64,000 nucleotides of DNA from Galbitalea sp. SE-J8 (GTDB lineage: Bacteria > Actinomycetota > Actinomycetes > Actinomycetales > Microbacteriaceae), in contig NZ_JAUASV010000003.1 in NCBI RefSeq assembly GCF_030345695.1, forward strand, positions 1 to 64,000. The letters run 5' to 3'. The translations under genes and the position numbers were made by a program. Below, in pieces: positions 34,555 through 42,457 of this stretch. Positions within the stretch are counted from its first letter, which is position 1; every line of letters starts with the position of its first letter. The notes under the pieces are model-generated. The model was not told the DNA's origin. It saw only the letters and a list, made by a program, of their open reading frames with translations, and made no database searches.

Positions 34555-37500
34555 GTGTGGCGTGTCGACCGGAGCAGCACAGACGTGCATGCAAAGCCCC
34601 TGACCGACGACGAGCGCGCCCCGGAGCACGGCGGCGAGCAGCTCGGCGCGCGGCAGCTCGGCGCTCAGCAGCTCAGCGCCGTCACGCCCGGCGACGACGC
34701 CGACGTGACCCGGATGTCGTGGCGCGCACAGCTCGGCGCGATCGGCGGGCGCTCCGCGCTCCTGCACTTCGTGGACACCCCGCGCACGCGCATCGAGCTG
34801 TCGGCGACGCACCCCGGCGGACTCGCCCAGTTCATCACCGGCCGCACCACCCTGCTGTCGAACCTCATCCGCGACGACCTCGCGCTGCGCACCGCGAAGG
34901 TCGCCGCCGGCCTCATCGCCGCGAAGGGCCTCGAGCTCGCGACGACCCGCGGCATCGACGCGGCGCACCTCGGCATCGGCATCGCCGAGTGGCAGTACGG
35001 CGACGACGACCACCGCGCCCCGATCCTGCTGCGCCCGCTCGCCATCCGTCGCGCCGGCCGCGACTTCGAGGTGAAGCTGCGCGGCGGGGCGTTCCTCAAC
35101 CCCGAGCTTGCGCGCGCGCTCGCCGCGCAGTTCGGCATCGAGCTCGATCCGCACGCGTTCGCGGCGCTCGCCGACGACGACGGCAGCTTCAAGCCGAACC
35201 AGGTGATCGACCGGCTGCGCGGGCTCACGAGCCACCTCGAGTGGTTCAACGTGCAGCCGCGGCTCGTCGTGTCCACCTTCGCGGATGTCGCGCCCGCCCT
35301 GCGCGCGGACGTCGCCTCGCTCGACCATCCGGTGCTCGACGCCGTCGCCGGCAGCGTGCCCGCGCAGTGGTCGGTCAAGGAGGGCTACGCGCCCGTGCAG
35401 GCGGAGGGCGCCGACGCGCGCTCGCCGCAGACCGACGTGCTGCTGCTCGACGCCGACGCCGAGCAGGAGAACGTGATCGCGCAGATCGCGGCCGGCAACT
35501 CGGTCGTCGTGAAGACCCTGCCCGGCACGGGCGGCACCCAGACCATCGTCAACGCGGTGGGCGCGCTCGTCGGACAGAACAAGCGCGTGCTCGTGGTGAG
35601 CGCGCGCCGCGCCTCGCTCACCGGTCTCGCCGAGCGCCTCGCCGACATCGGACTCGGGGGTGTCGCCGTCGCGCCGCGCACCCTGCGGCGGGACCTCATC
35701 CGTTCGATCACGCGCAACGAGCGTGCCAGGCGACCCGACACGAGCGAGGTCGACGAGGCACTGCTGCGGCTGCGCAACGTGCTCGTCGGCTACCGCGGCG
35801 CGCTCGCGAAGTCCGACCCGGCACTCGGCGTGAGCGTGCTCGACTGCGTCACCGAGCTGTCGCGCCTCGCGCTGCTGCCGACCCCGCCGACGACCGCGTC
35901 GCGCCTGAGCCGGAAGGCGATCGAGGCGCTCGCCCACGACCGCGCGTCCGCCGCCGGCACGATGGTCGCCGCGGCGAACCTCGGCGAGTTCCGCTACGGG
36001 CCGGGCGACTCGCCCTGGTACGGCGCCCAGTTCCGCACGAGCGACGAGGCGCTGCGCGCGCACGACCTCGCCAAGCGGCTCTGGAACGAGGACGTGCCCC
36101 GCCTCGTCGAGCGCGCGAACGCCGTCATCGGCACGACCCGGATGCGGCCCTACGGCTCGATCCGCGAGCTCGGCGTGTACCTGCGCCTGCTCGTCGACGT
36201 GCGCGACTCGCTCGACCGGTTCACCCCCGCGGTGTTCGACCGCTCGATCAACGAGCTCATCGTCGCCACGAGCCCGCGGCGCGACAGCCCGGAGATGTCG
36301 AGCGCGAACCGCCGCCGGCTGAAGAAGCTCGCGCGGGAGTACGTGCGCCCGGGCGTGCACGTGAGCGACCTCAACGAGGCGCTCACGCGCATCCAGCAGC
36401 AGCGCTCGCTGTGGCAGCGCTTCGCCATGGACGGCGTGCCGCCCGAGGTACCGGTCGGCATCGCCGATCTGCAGGTCGCGTACCAGCAGGTCGAGCAGGA
36501 TCTGCGCTCGCTCGACGCCCCGCTCGCGGCGCTCGGCGAGGACTCGCTCGTCACGCTCGCCGTCGACGCCCTGCTGGCCCGGCTGCAGGACCTCGCCGCC
36601 GACTCCGACGCGCTCGACAACCTGCAGGAGCGCACGGCGCTCATGGCCGAGCTGCGCGACCTCGACGTCGATCCGCTCACCCGCGACCTCGCCATCCGTC
36701 ACGTGCCCGAGCACCAGGTCGCCGCCGAGCTCGAGCTCGCCTGGTGGACGAGCGCGCTCGAGTCGCTGCTCGACGCCGACCGCGCGCTGCTCGGCGCGGA
36801 CACGACCGTGCTCGACCGGCTGGAGGCCGACTTCCGTCTCGTCGACGAGGCCCACGCCGGCGGCAACGCGGGGCTGCTCGCGTGGCAGCTCGCCGAGAAC
36901 TGGCGGATCGGCATCGTCGACTGGCGCGACGAGGCCGACCTGCTCAAGAACCTGCTGCGCCGGCCGAACGTCACGCCGTACGACCTGCAGACCACCGCGC
37001 CGCACCTGTCGCGCACGATCGCGCCGGTCTGGCTCGCGTCGCCCTACGAGGTGCCCGCGATCCCCGAGACGATGCCGTTCGACGCCGTGATCCTCGTCGA
37101 CGCCGGGTCGACGACGATCGCCGAGAACGCCGCCGCGATCAAGCGCGCGCGCCAGGTCGTCGCGTTCGGCGACCCGGTGACGCAGACGCCGAGCGCGTTC
37201 CGCCTCGCGATCGACGAGCCCGAGGTGCTCGCCGAGGAGCCCGAGGCGGATGACGCGGGCCTCGCCGCCCTGCACGACGACTCCGCGCTCGCGCGGCTCT
37301 CCGGCCTGCTGCCGACGCTCGCTCTCACGCGCTCCTACCGGCCCGGCGGCGAGGACCTCGCCGAGCTCGTGAACCGCCGCTTCTACGGCGGACGCATCGA
37401 GTCGCTCCCGTGGGCCGGCTCGTTCCTCGGCCACCCGAGCCTGTCGATGGACTACGTGCCCGACGGCACCGGCATGCCGGACGGCTACACCGGCGCGGTC

Positions 37501-38331
37501 GAGAGCACGGATGCCGAGGTGTCGCGCGTCGTCGACCTCGTGCTCGCGCACGCGTCGCAGCGTCCGCGCGAGTCCCTCATGGTCATCACGGCATCCGCCC
37601 TGCACGCCGTGCGCGTGCAGCAGGCCGTGCTCACCGCGATCACGCACCGGCCCGAGCTCGGCGACTTCGTCATCGGCGACCGGGCGGAGCCGTTCGCGGT
37701 CATGACGATCGACCAGGCCGTCGCGGAGAGCCGCGACCGGGTGATCTTCTCGATCGGCTTCGGTCGCACGCCGCACGGCAAGGTGCTGTCGAACTTCGGC
37801 GTGCTCGGCCGCCCGGGCGGGGAGCGCCTGCTCGCCGTCGCGATGACGCGCGCCCGCCGCTCGATGTCGATCGTGTCGTGCTTCCGGCCCGACGACATCG
37901 ACGACAGCCGGATGAGCCACGGCGCGATCGCGCTGGCCGAGATCCTCGCCGAGGTCACCGCTCGCTTCGCGGCCGACGCCGACCCGATCCCGGACGACGG
38001 CGACCCGATGCTCGTCGACCTGGCCCGCCGCCTCGAGGCCCGCGGCCTGCGCGTCGCCCTCGGCCACCGCGGCAAGCTCGGACTCGTCGCCGCCCACGGC
38101 GGCATGTGCGTCGCGATCGAGACCGACGGGGTGCTGCACTCCCAGACGCTGCGCGAATCGCTGCGGCTGCGTCCCGAGCTGCTGCGCCGGCTCGGCTGGC
38201 ACTACGTGCGCGTGCACTCGTTCGAGCTGTTCAACGACCCCGACGCGGTTGCCCGGGGCATCGTGACGATGCTCGGCGCCGACGCGCACCCGCTGACCGA
38301 GGAGATCCCCGTCGTAGCATCGGTCGGGTGA
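34555..38331 (+). CDS. Helicase-nuclease with degenerate Walker motifs (MTES_1575-type C-terminus)
   Basis: A 1258-residue protein. Regions: N-terminal domain with the FITGRTTLLSNLIRDDLALR block (about 85-105); an SF1 helicase-like core from about 300; a helical middle; motif VI-like LLAVAMTRARRSMSIV near 1100; and a C-terminal restriction-endonuclease fold with IETDGVLHS (from 1188) and LRRLGWHYVRVHSFELF. The P-loop is LPGTGGTQT (322-330), lacking the Walker A lysine, and the Walker B equivalent is VDAGS (848-852), lacking the DEA(S/G) glutamate. ATP hydrolysis is therefore doubtful. Start GTG 34555 has AAGG nearby; GTG 34546 is possible. Function unknown; relatives are suspected in DNA repair or defence. 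Confidence 0.75.
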   Translation: MWRVDRSSTDVHAKPLTDDERAPEHGGEQLGARQLGAQQLSAVTPGDDADVTRMSWRAQLGAIGGRSALLHFVDTPRTRIELSATHPGGLAQFITGRTTLLSNLIRDDLALRTAKVAAGLIAAKGLELATTRGIDAAHLGIGIAEWQYGDDDHRAPILLRPLAIRRAGRDFEVKLRGGAFLNPELARALAAQFGIELDPHAFAALADDDGSFKPNQVIDRLRGLTSHLEWFNVQPRLVVSTFADVAPALRADVASLDHPVLDAVAGSVPAQWSVKEGYAPVQAEGADARSPQTDVLLLDADAEQENVIAQIAAGNSVVVKTLPGTGGTQTIVNAVGALVGQNKRVLVVSARRASLTGLAERLADIGLGGVAVAPRTLRRDLIRSITRNERARRPDTSEVDEALLRLRNVLVGYRGALAKSDPALGVSVLDCVTELSRLALLPTPPTTASRLSRKAIEALAHDRASAAGTMVAAANLGEFRYGPGDSPWYGAQFRTSDEALRAHDLAKRLWNEDVPRLVERANAVIGTTRMRPYGSIRELGVYLRLLVDVRDSLDRFTPAVFDRSINELIVATSPRRDSPEMSSANRRRLKKLAREYVRPGVHVSDLNEALTRIQQQRSLWQRFAMDGVPPEVPVGIADLQVAYQQVEQDLRSLDAPLAALGEDSLVTLAVDALLARLQDLAADSDALDNLQERTALMAELRDLDVDPLTRDLAIRHVPEHQVAAELELAWWTSALESLLDADRALLGADTTVLDRLEADFRLVDEAHAGGNAGLLAWQLAENWRIGIVDWRDEADLLKNLLRRPNVTPYDLQTTAPHLSRTIAPVWLASPYEVPAIPETMPFDAVILVDAGSTTIAENAAAIKRARQVVAFGDPVTQTPSAFRLAIDEPEVLAEEPEADDAGLAALHDDSALARLSGLLPTLALTRSYRPGGEDLAELVNRRFYGGRIESLPWAGSFLGHPSLSMDYVPDGTGMPDGYTGAVESTDAEVSRVVDLVLAHASQRPRESLMVITASALHAVRVQQAVLTAITHRPELGDFVIGDRAEPFAVMTIDQAVAESRDRVIFSIGFGRTPHGKVLSNFGVLGRPGGERLLAVAMTRARRSMSIVSCFRPDDIDDSRMSHGAIALAEILAEVTARFAADADPIPDDGDPMLVDLARRLEARGLRVALGHRGKLGLVAAHGGMCVAIETDGVLHSQTLRESLRLRPELLRRLGWHYVRVHSFELFNDPDAVARGIVTMLGADAHPLTEEIPVVASVG

Positions 38332-38374
38332 CCGAGCCGGCGCGGCCGGGGTCGGAGCATCGGTCCGGTGGTCG

Positions 38375-38681
38375 TCATCCGACGGTGGCGTCGCGGTAGC
38401 GGAGCATGTCGCTCGCGTGGTCGATGATCTCCGGGACGGTGGTGAGGTCCATGTCGAGGCGGTTGGGGCCGGACCGGATGCCGACCGCGGAGGTGCCGCC
38501 CTCGTCGACGTAGGTGTAGGCGTAGTCGGCGCCGGCGATGTCGACGGGTTCTGCCGAGGGCAGAGGATGCGGCCGGGCCGGGCGGGACCGCAGCGGTCTC
38601 CGACCGACCGGCGCATCCGGGGGTGAGAAGCGTGAGGCCGATCAGCGCAGCAGCCGCGATCAGGCGAGGACCTGTCGACAT
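38375..38681 (-). pseudogene. Small lipoprotein gene with a one-base frameshift
   Basis: From ATG 38681 the frame encodes a signal peptide with lipobox (LIGLTLLTPGC) and a short linker ending PAASSALG, then loses coding character at about 38550. One base over, a GC3-rich frame continues EPVDIAGADYAYTYVDEGG through NRLDMDLTTVPEIIDHASDM to a stop at 38375. The joined product would be about 101 residues. The total span is 3n+1 bases, consistent with a single inserted base. It may be a real frameshift or a sequencing error. I do not recognise the family. Confidence 0.6.
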
Positions 38682-38761
38682 GAGGACAGCTTCAACGTCT
38701 CGCGGGAACGGCGCCACCCCCCTCGGGGGGCAGTGCCCGGGTCGTCGCCTACCATCGTCAG

Positions 38762-38953
38762 ATGACCGAATCGGAGCGAGCGGATGCCGCGGCCGCACCG
38801 GGCGGGCAGCGCCGCGGTGGTCGTCGGGTCACCACGGCGCCGCCTCCGGGCTCCGACCCGCATCCGGTCGCCGAGCCGGAACGCCACGCGCCGGCGGAGA
38901 ACGACGCCCGGCTGCGCGGGGACGTTCCGCCGCACTGGGGCAAGACCCACTGA
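38762..38953 (+). CDS. Small conserved hypothetical protein
   Basis: A 63-residue, disordered-looking protein rich in Pro, Ala, Arg and Glu, ending ENDARLRGDVPPHWGKTH. That closing pattern, with VTTAPPPGSDPHP before it, resembles short hypothetical proteins I associate with Microbacteriaceae; function unknown. Third-position GC supports coding. ATG 38762 has no strong ribosome site. It is followed by a 22-bp inverted repeat before the convergent mscL gene. Confidence 0.55.
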   Translation: MTESERADAAAAPGGQRRGGRRVTTAPPPGSDPHPVAEPERHAPAENDARLRGDVPPHWGKTH

Positions 38954-38980
38954 GACCGCTCACCTGGCCGCTCGTTTGGT

Positions 38981-39036
38981 GAGGGGACGCATTCTGTCGG
39001 AATAGCCGGGGCTTTTCCGACAGAATGCGCCCCCTC
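38981..39036. repeat. Inverted repeat with 22-bp arms between convergent genes
   Basis: The left arm 38981-39002 and the right arm 39015-39036 are inverted copies with a single mismatch; the core is GCATTCTGTCGGAA against TTCCGACAGAATGC, with a 12-base loop. It lies between the 38762 gene and the mscL 3' end. A bidirectional transcript end is plausible, but no U-tract follows on either strand. Short GCGCCTGC-type direct repeats fill the rest up to 39098. Confidence 0.7.
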
Positions 39037-39098
39037 AGCGCCCGCGTAGCGCCTGCAGCGCCTGCGCAGCGCCTGTGCAGCAGCGCCCGCGTAGTGCG

Positions 39099-39596
39099 CT
39101 ACGTGCTCGCGGGCGTGGCGGGCGTCGCGCCGTCGGGGGCAGCGGCGGGCTCGGCGTCGTCGGCGTGCTTGCCGTGGTGCGCGGCCTGGTCGGCGGCGAG
39201 CAGGTCCCGGATCTGCCCGAGCAGCTCGAGCTCGCTGGGCGCGGACGGCTGCTCCTCGGTCTTCGGCTCGTTGCGGGCCGCGAACACCTTCTTGAGCAGG
39301 TAGTTCACCGGCAGCACGAGGGCGAAGTAGACGACCGCAGCGACGATGAGGAAGTTGAGCAGCGCGGCGAGCACGGCACCGAACACGATGTGCGCTTCGC
39401 CGCCGGATGTCGTCGGGACCGTCACGTCGAGGGTCTTGCTGAGGTCCTCAGCGTTGAAGATCGCGCCGATCGCCGGGTTGATCACGTTCGTGACGATCGA
39501 GTTGACGACCGCCGTGAACGCGGCGCCGATGACGACCGCGACGGCCAGGTCGATGACGTTGCCGCGCAGGATGAACTCGCGGAATCCCTTGAGCAT
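39099..39596 (-). CDS. mscL: Large-conductance mechanosensitive channel
   Basis: A 165-residue channel subunit: LKGFREFILRGNVIDLAVAV (N-terminal amphipathic helix and TM1), TNVINPAIGAIF periplasmic entry, TM2 FGAVLAALLNFLIVAAVVYF, and the cytoplasmic helix. The C-terminal tail beyond about 120 is Ala/Pro-rich and longer than in E. coli. MscL homopentamers release solutes under hypo-osmotic shock. AAGGAG lies five bases before ATG 39596, two bases after the FmdB stop. Confidence 0.95.
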   Translation of the reverse strand: MLKGFREFILRGNVIDLAVAVVIGAAFTAVVNSIVTNVINPAIGAIFNAEDLSKTLDVTVPTTSGGEAHIVFGAVLAALLNFLIVAAVVYFALVLPVNYLLKKVFAARNEPKTEEQPSAPSELELLGQIRDLLAADQAAHHGKHADDAEPAAAPDGATPATPAST

Positions 39597-39598
39597 GG

Positions 39599-39928
39599 TC
39601 ACTCCTTCTTGGTGGATGGGGCCTTCTGGGTGGATGGGGCCTTCTGGGTGGACGAGGAGGATGCCGTGGCGGGCGGGGTGGACGTCGTCGACGGCGCCGT
39701 GCCCGAGGTCGAGGCCCCGGCGGCATCCGTCGATCCGCTGCCCGCCGGCTTCGCTCGGCTGTCGGTGCGGTAGAAGCCCGAGCCGCTGAACGTCACGCCG
39801 ACGGGGGAGAAGACCTTGCGCAGCGAGCCGCCGCAGTTCGGGCAGATGGTGAGGGTGTCGTCGGTGAAGGCCTGGTGGATGTCGAACGCGTGCGCGCAGT
39901 CGGCGCAGCGGTACGAATAGGTGGGCAC
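39599..39928 (-). CDS. FmdB-family zinc-ribbon protein
   Basis: A 109-residue protein: MPTYSYRCADCAHAFD and ICPNCGGSLRKVFSPVG supply four cysteines of a zinc ribbon (about residues 8-36). The remainder is a low-complexity Ser/Thr/Ala/Pro tail whose end is built from an 18-base tandem repeat encoding STQKAP units. Family function is unknown; it is often next to mscL and 5-formyl-THF cyclo-ligase, as here. Confidence 0.85.
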   Translation of the reverse strand: MPTYSYRCADCAHAFDIHQAFTDDTLTICPNCGGSLRKVFSPVGVTFSGSGFYRTDSRAKPAGSGSTDAAGASTSGTAPSTTSTPPATASSSSTQKAPSTQKAPSTKKE

Positions 39929-39941
39929 GGTTCGTTTCCCG

Positions 39942-40526
39942 TCAGATCGTGATCACGGCGCTCGGCGTCACGACGCCGTTCACCGGCTCGTCGTGGCGCT
40001 CGCGGGGCACCTCGTCGACGTACTCGTCGTCGAACAGCACAGCGTAGACGGGCGGGCAGCGGCTCATCGAGCCGATGGTCTTGTCGAAGTAGCCGAGGCC
40101 CCAGCCCATCCGCATGCCGGTGCGGTCGACGGCCGCCGCGGGCACGACGATGAGGTCGACGTCGTTGATCGCCATCGGGCTCAGGATGTCGGTGGTCGGC
40201 GCCGGCATGCCCAGGGCGTCCTCGAGCTCGTCGCCGCCCTCGTACGGCGCCCAGTCGAGCAGTCCGTCGGCCCGGGAGACGGGCAGCAGCACCCGGATGC
40301 CGCGGTCATGCGCCCAGCGCACGAACGGCCGCGTCGGCGGCTCGTCGGGCAGGGACAGGTAGGCGGCGAGCGAGCGGACGGGCACGGACTGGGCCTCGAC
40401 GAGGCCGATGAGGTTCGCGGTGATCGCGACCTCGGCATCCGTGCGCTCGGTGGCGGTGCGCACGCGTCGGCGCTCGCGGAGCTCAGCACGCAACGCGCGC
40501 TTCTCGTCGCCGATCTCGTCACCCAT
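39942..40526 (-). CDS. 5-formyltetrahydrofolate cyclo-ligase
   Basis: A 194-residue enzyme converting 5-formyl-THF to 5,10-methenyl-THF with ATP. Diagnostic parts are KRALRAELRERRR at the N-terminus, LAAYLSLPDEPPT, the VDLIVVPAAAVDRTGMRMGWGLGYFDK phosphate/substrate loop (near 125-150) and a C-terminal HDEPVNGVVTPS segment. Followed by FmdB and mscL; divergent from galU across 71 bases. Confidence 0.9.
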   Translation of the reverse strand: MGDEIGDEKRALRAELRERRRVRTATERTDAEVAITANLIGLVEAQSVPVRSLAAYLSLPDEPPTRPFVRWAHDRGIRVLLPVSRADGLLDWAPYEGGDELEDALGMPAPTTDILSPMAINDVDLIVVPAAAVDRTGMRMGWGLGYFDKTIGSMSRCPPVYAVLFDDEYVDEVPRERHDEPVNGVVTPSAVITI

Positions 40527-40597
40527 GGGGACGATTCTAGGCAGGGGGGTGTCTAGGCAGGGGTGGCGGCCCCCTGCCCGGCCAGTACGATCGGGTC

Positions 40598-41488
40598 ATG
40601 GCGTTCCACATCACGAAAGCGGTCATTCCCGCTGCCGGTCTCGGCACTCGATTCCTGCCCGCGACGAAGGCGATGCCGAAGGAGATGCTCCCGGTCGTCG
40701 ACAAGCCGGCCATCCAGTACGTCGTCGAGGAGGCGGTCGCGGCCGGCCTCACCGACGTGCTCATGATCACGGGCCGCAACAAGAACGCGCTCGAGAACCA
40801 CTTCGACCGGGCGACGGAGCTCGAGTCGACGCTCGCCCAGAAGGGCGACACCGACAAGCTCTCGAAGGTCGAGTACTCGAACACCCTGGCCGACGTGCAC
40901 TACGTGCGTCAGGGCGATCCGCGGGGTCTGGGTCACGCGGTGTTGCGGGCGAAGATGCACGTGGGGCATGAGCCGTTCGCGGTGCTGCTGGGTGATGATC
41001 TGATCGATGCGCGGGATGTGCTGCTGTCGCGGATGATCGAGGAGGCGGAGTCGCGTACGGCGACGGTGATCGCGTTGCTGGAGGTGGAGCCGGAGGCGGC
41101 GCACCTGTACGGGATCGCGACGGTGGAGGAGACCGGCACGGATGATGTGGTGCGGGTGACGGGTCTGGTGGAGAAGCCGCCGACCGGTTCGGCGCCGTCG
41201 AACTTCGCGGTGATCGGGCGGTATGTGCTGCAGCCGGAGATCTTCGAGGTGCTGGAGCAGACGCCGCCGGGCAAGGGTGACGAGATCCAGTTGACGGATG
41301 CGTTGCAGACGCTGGCGCGGACCGGTCAGGCGGGCGGGGTGTACGGGGTGGTGTTCCGTGGCCGCCGGTACGACACCGGCGACCGGCTCGACTACATCAA
41401 GGCGATCGTGCAGCTCGCGCTCGACCGGGAGGACCTCGGCGTCGGGCTCAAGCCCTGGCTGCAGGAGTTCGTCGCTGGTCTCGACTGA
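40598..41488 (+). CDS. galU: UTP-glucose-1-phosphate uridylyltransferase
   Basis: A 296-residue nucleotidyltransferase making UDP-glucose for envelope polysaccharides. The start KAVIPAAGLGTRFLPATKAM and the KEMLPVVDKPAIQYVVEEAV block are diagnostic; the active-site Asp is in AVLLGDDLI and the C-terminal GRRYDTGDRLDYIKA is typical. Oddly, codons from about 40918 to 41345 use GAT, GGT, GTG, CTG and CGG heavily, whereas both ends use GAC, GGC, GTC and CTC like neighbouring genes. This suggests a recombined middle segment. Confidence 0.95.
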   Translation: MAFHITKAVIPAAGLGTRFLPATKAMPKEMLPVVDKPAIQYVVEEAVAAGLTDVLMITGRNKNALENHFDRATELESTLAQKGDTDKLSKVEYSNTLADVHYVRQGDPRGLGHAVLRAKMHVGHEPFAVLLGDDLIDARDVLLSRMIEEAESRTATVIALLEVEPEAAHLYGIATVEETGTDDVVRVTGLVEKPPTGSAPSNFAVIGRYVLQPEIFEVLEQTPPGKGDEIQLTDALQTLARTGQAGGVYGVVFRGRRYDTGDRLDYIKAIVQLALDREDLGVGLKPWLQEFVAGLD

Positions 41489-41500
41489 CGATCGACGACG

Positions 41501-42142
41501 GTGATCATCCCGACGCTGCGCGAGGGCGACATCGCGGTCCGGCCGATCCGGCTGCGCGACGCGCGAGCGCTCGAACGGGAGCTGCTCGACAACCGCGGCT
41601 GGCTGCGGCCCTGGGAGGCGACCAACCCGTACGGTCCGATGTCGTTCGACGTGCGGGGCAGCATCCGTGCGCTGCAGGCCAACGCGCGCCAGGGTTTCGG
41701 CCTGCCGTTCGTCGTCGAGGTCGACGGCGAGCTCGCGGGGCAGCTGAACGTGTCGAACATCGGCTACGGCTCGCTGTCGAGTGCGACGATCGGCTACTGG
41801 GTGTCGGAGCGGTTCGCCGGCCGCGGAGCGACGCCGACCGCCGTGGCGCTCGCGACCGACCACTGCTTCTTCGGCGTCGGCCTGCACCGGATGGAGATCT
41901 GCATCCGGCCCGAGAACGCGCCGTCGCTGCGGGTCGTCGAGAAGCTCGGCTTCCGCTACGAGGGGCTGCGGCGGCGCTACATCCACATCAACGGCGCCTG
42001 GCGTGACCACTTCGGCTTCGGGCTGACGGTCGAGGAGGTGCCGCAGGGCGTGCTGCGCCGGTGGCTCGACGGCGCCGTACCGGCCGGAACGGGCGCCGTG
42101 CCGGCCGCCGATCGGGCTGCGGCGGTCACGCCCGGCGCGTGA
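41501..42142 (+). CDS. RimJ/RimL-type GNAT acetyltransferase
   Basis: A 213-residue GNAT protein: REGDIAVRPIRLRDA start, AGQLNVSNIGYGSLSSATIGYWV, acetyl-CoA loop in RFAGRGATPTAVALA, and LHRMEICIRPENAPSLRVVEKLGF, the signature of ribosomal-protein N-acetyltransferases. The GTG at 41501 begins 12 bases after galU. In other actinobacteria a MoeA/Glp gene lies between galU and this gene; here it is missing. The last 20 residues are a low-complexity extension. Confidence 0.85.
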   Translation: MIIPTLREGDIAVRPIRLRDARALERELLDNRGWLRPWEATNPYGPMSFDVRGSIRALQANARQGFGLPFVVEVDGELAGQLNVSNIGYGSLSSATIGYWVSERFAGRGATPTAVALATDHCFFGVGLHRMEICIRPENAPSLRVVEKLGFRYEGLRRRYIHINGAWRDHFGFGLTVEEVPQGVLRRWLDGAVPAGTGAVPAADRAAAVTPGA

Positions 42143-42162
42143 GGCCGGCGGCTTCGCGCCCG

Positions 42163-42226
42163 ACCGGGCCGGCACGTGACCGGGCCGGCACCTGGCCGGG
42201 CCAACACCTGGCCGGGCCAACACGGA
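42163..42226. repeat. Four tandem 16-mers
   Basis: CCGGGCCGGCACGTGA, CCGGGCCGGCACCTGG, CCGGGCCAACACCTGG and CCGGGCCAACACGGAT follow each other without gaps. They lie just after the acetyltransferase stop codon, and no ribosome site or coding is associated with them. Confidence 0.75.
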
Positions 42227-42240
42227 TGCGCGTTTCGCTT

Positions 42241-42406
42241 GGTGGAGTTCGTGCACCGGGTGCACGAACTCCACCGCGCCCGGACGACACACATCGCGCG
42301 GCCGGGATGGACGTGCGTCGGCACCGTGTGCCGGGTGCACGAACTCCACCGCGCCAGGACGGCACACACGGCGTGGCTCGGATGGACGTGCGTCGGCACC
42401 GCGCAA
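42241..42406. repeat. Perfect 17-bp-arm palindrome merged into a 75-bp tandem repeat
   Basis: GGTGGAGTTCGTGCACC (42241-42257) is exactly inverted as GGTGCACGAACTCCACC (42259-42275) with one base between. The right arm starts a 75-base unit (42257-42331) that is duplicated at 42332-42406, sharing CGGGTGCACGAACTCCACCG and GATGGACGTGCGTCGGCACC at identical spacing. This explains most of the 315-base gap between the acetyltransferase and GlpR-like genes. No gene is seen. Confidence 0.75.
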
Positions 42407-42457
42407 CGCCGCACGACCTCCCAGGCGGCCACGGCATCCGCGCTTAGCCTGCACTGC

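Noticed and set aside
34477-38616. Minus-strand open frame of about 1380 codons opposite the helicase-nuclease gene.
   Set aside because: It is a high-GC shadow: its residues are Arg/Ala/Glu/Val-rich without domains, and the plus strand shows proper third-position GC and recognisable motifs.
42257-42406. Two 75-base repeats as a possible CRISPR array.
   Set aside because: The repeats are contiguous without spacers, only two copies exist, and no cas genes are in the window.
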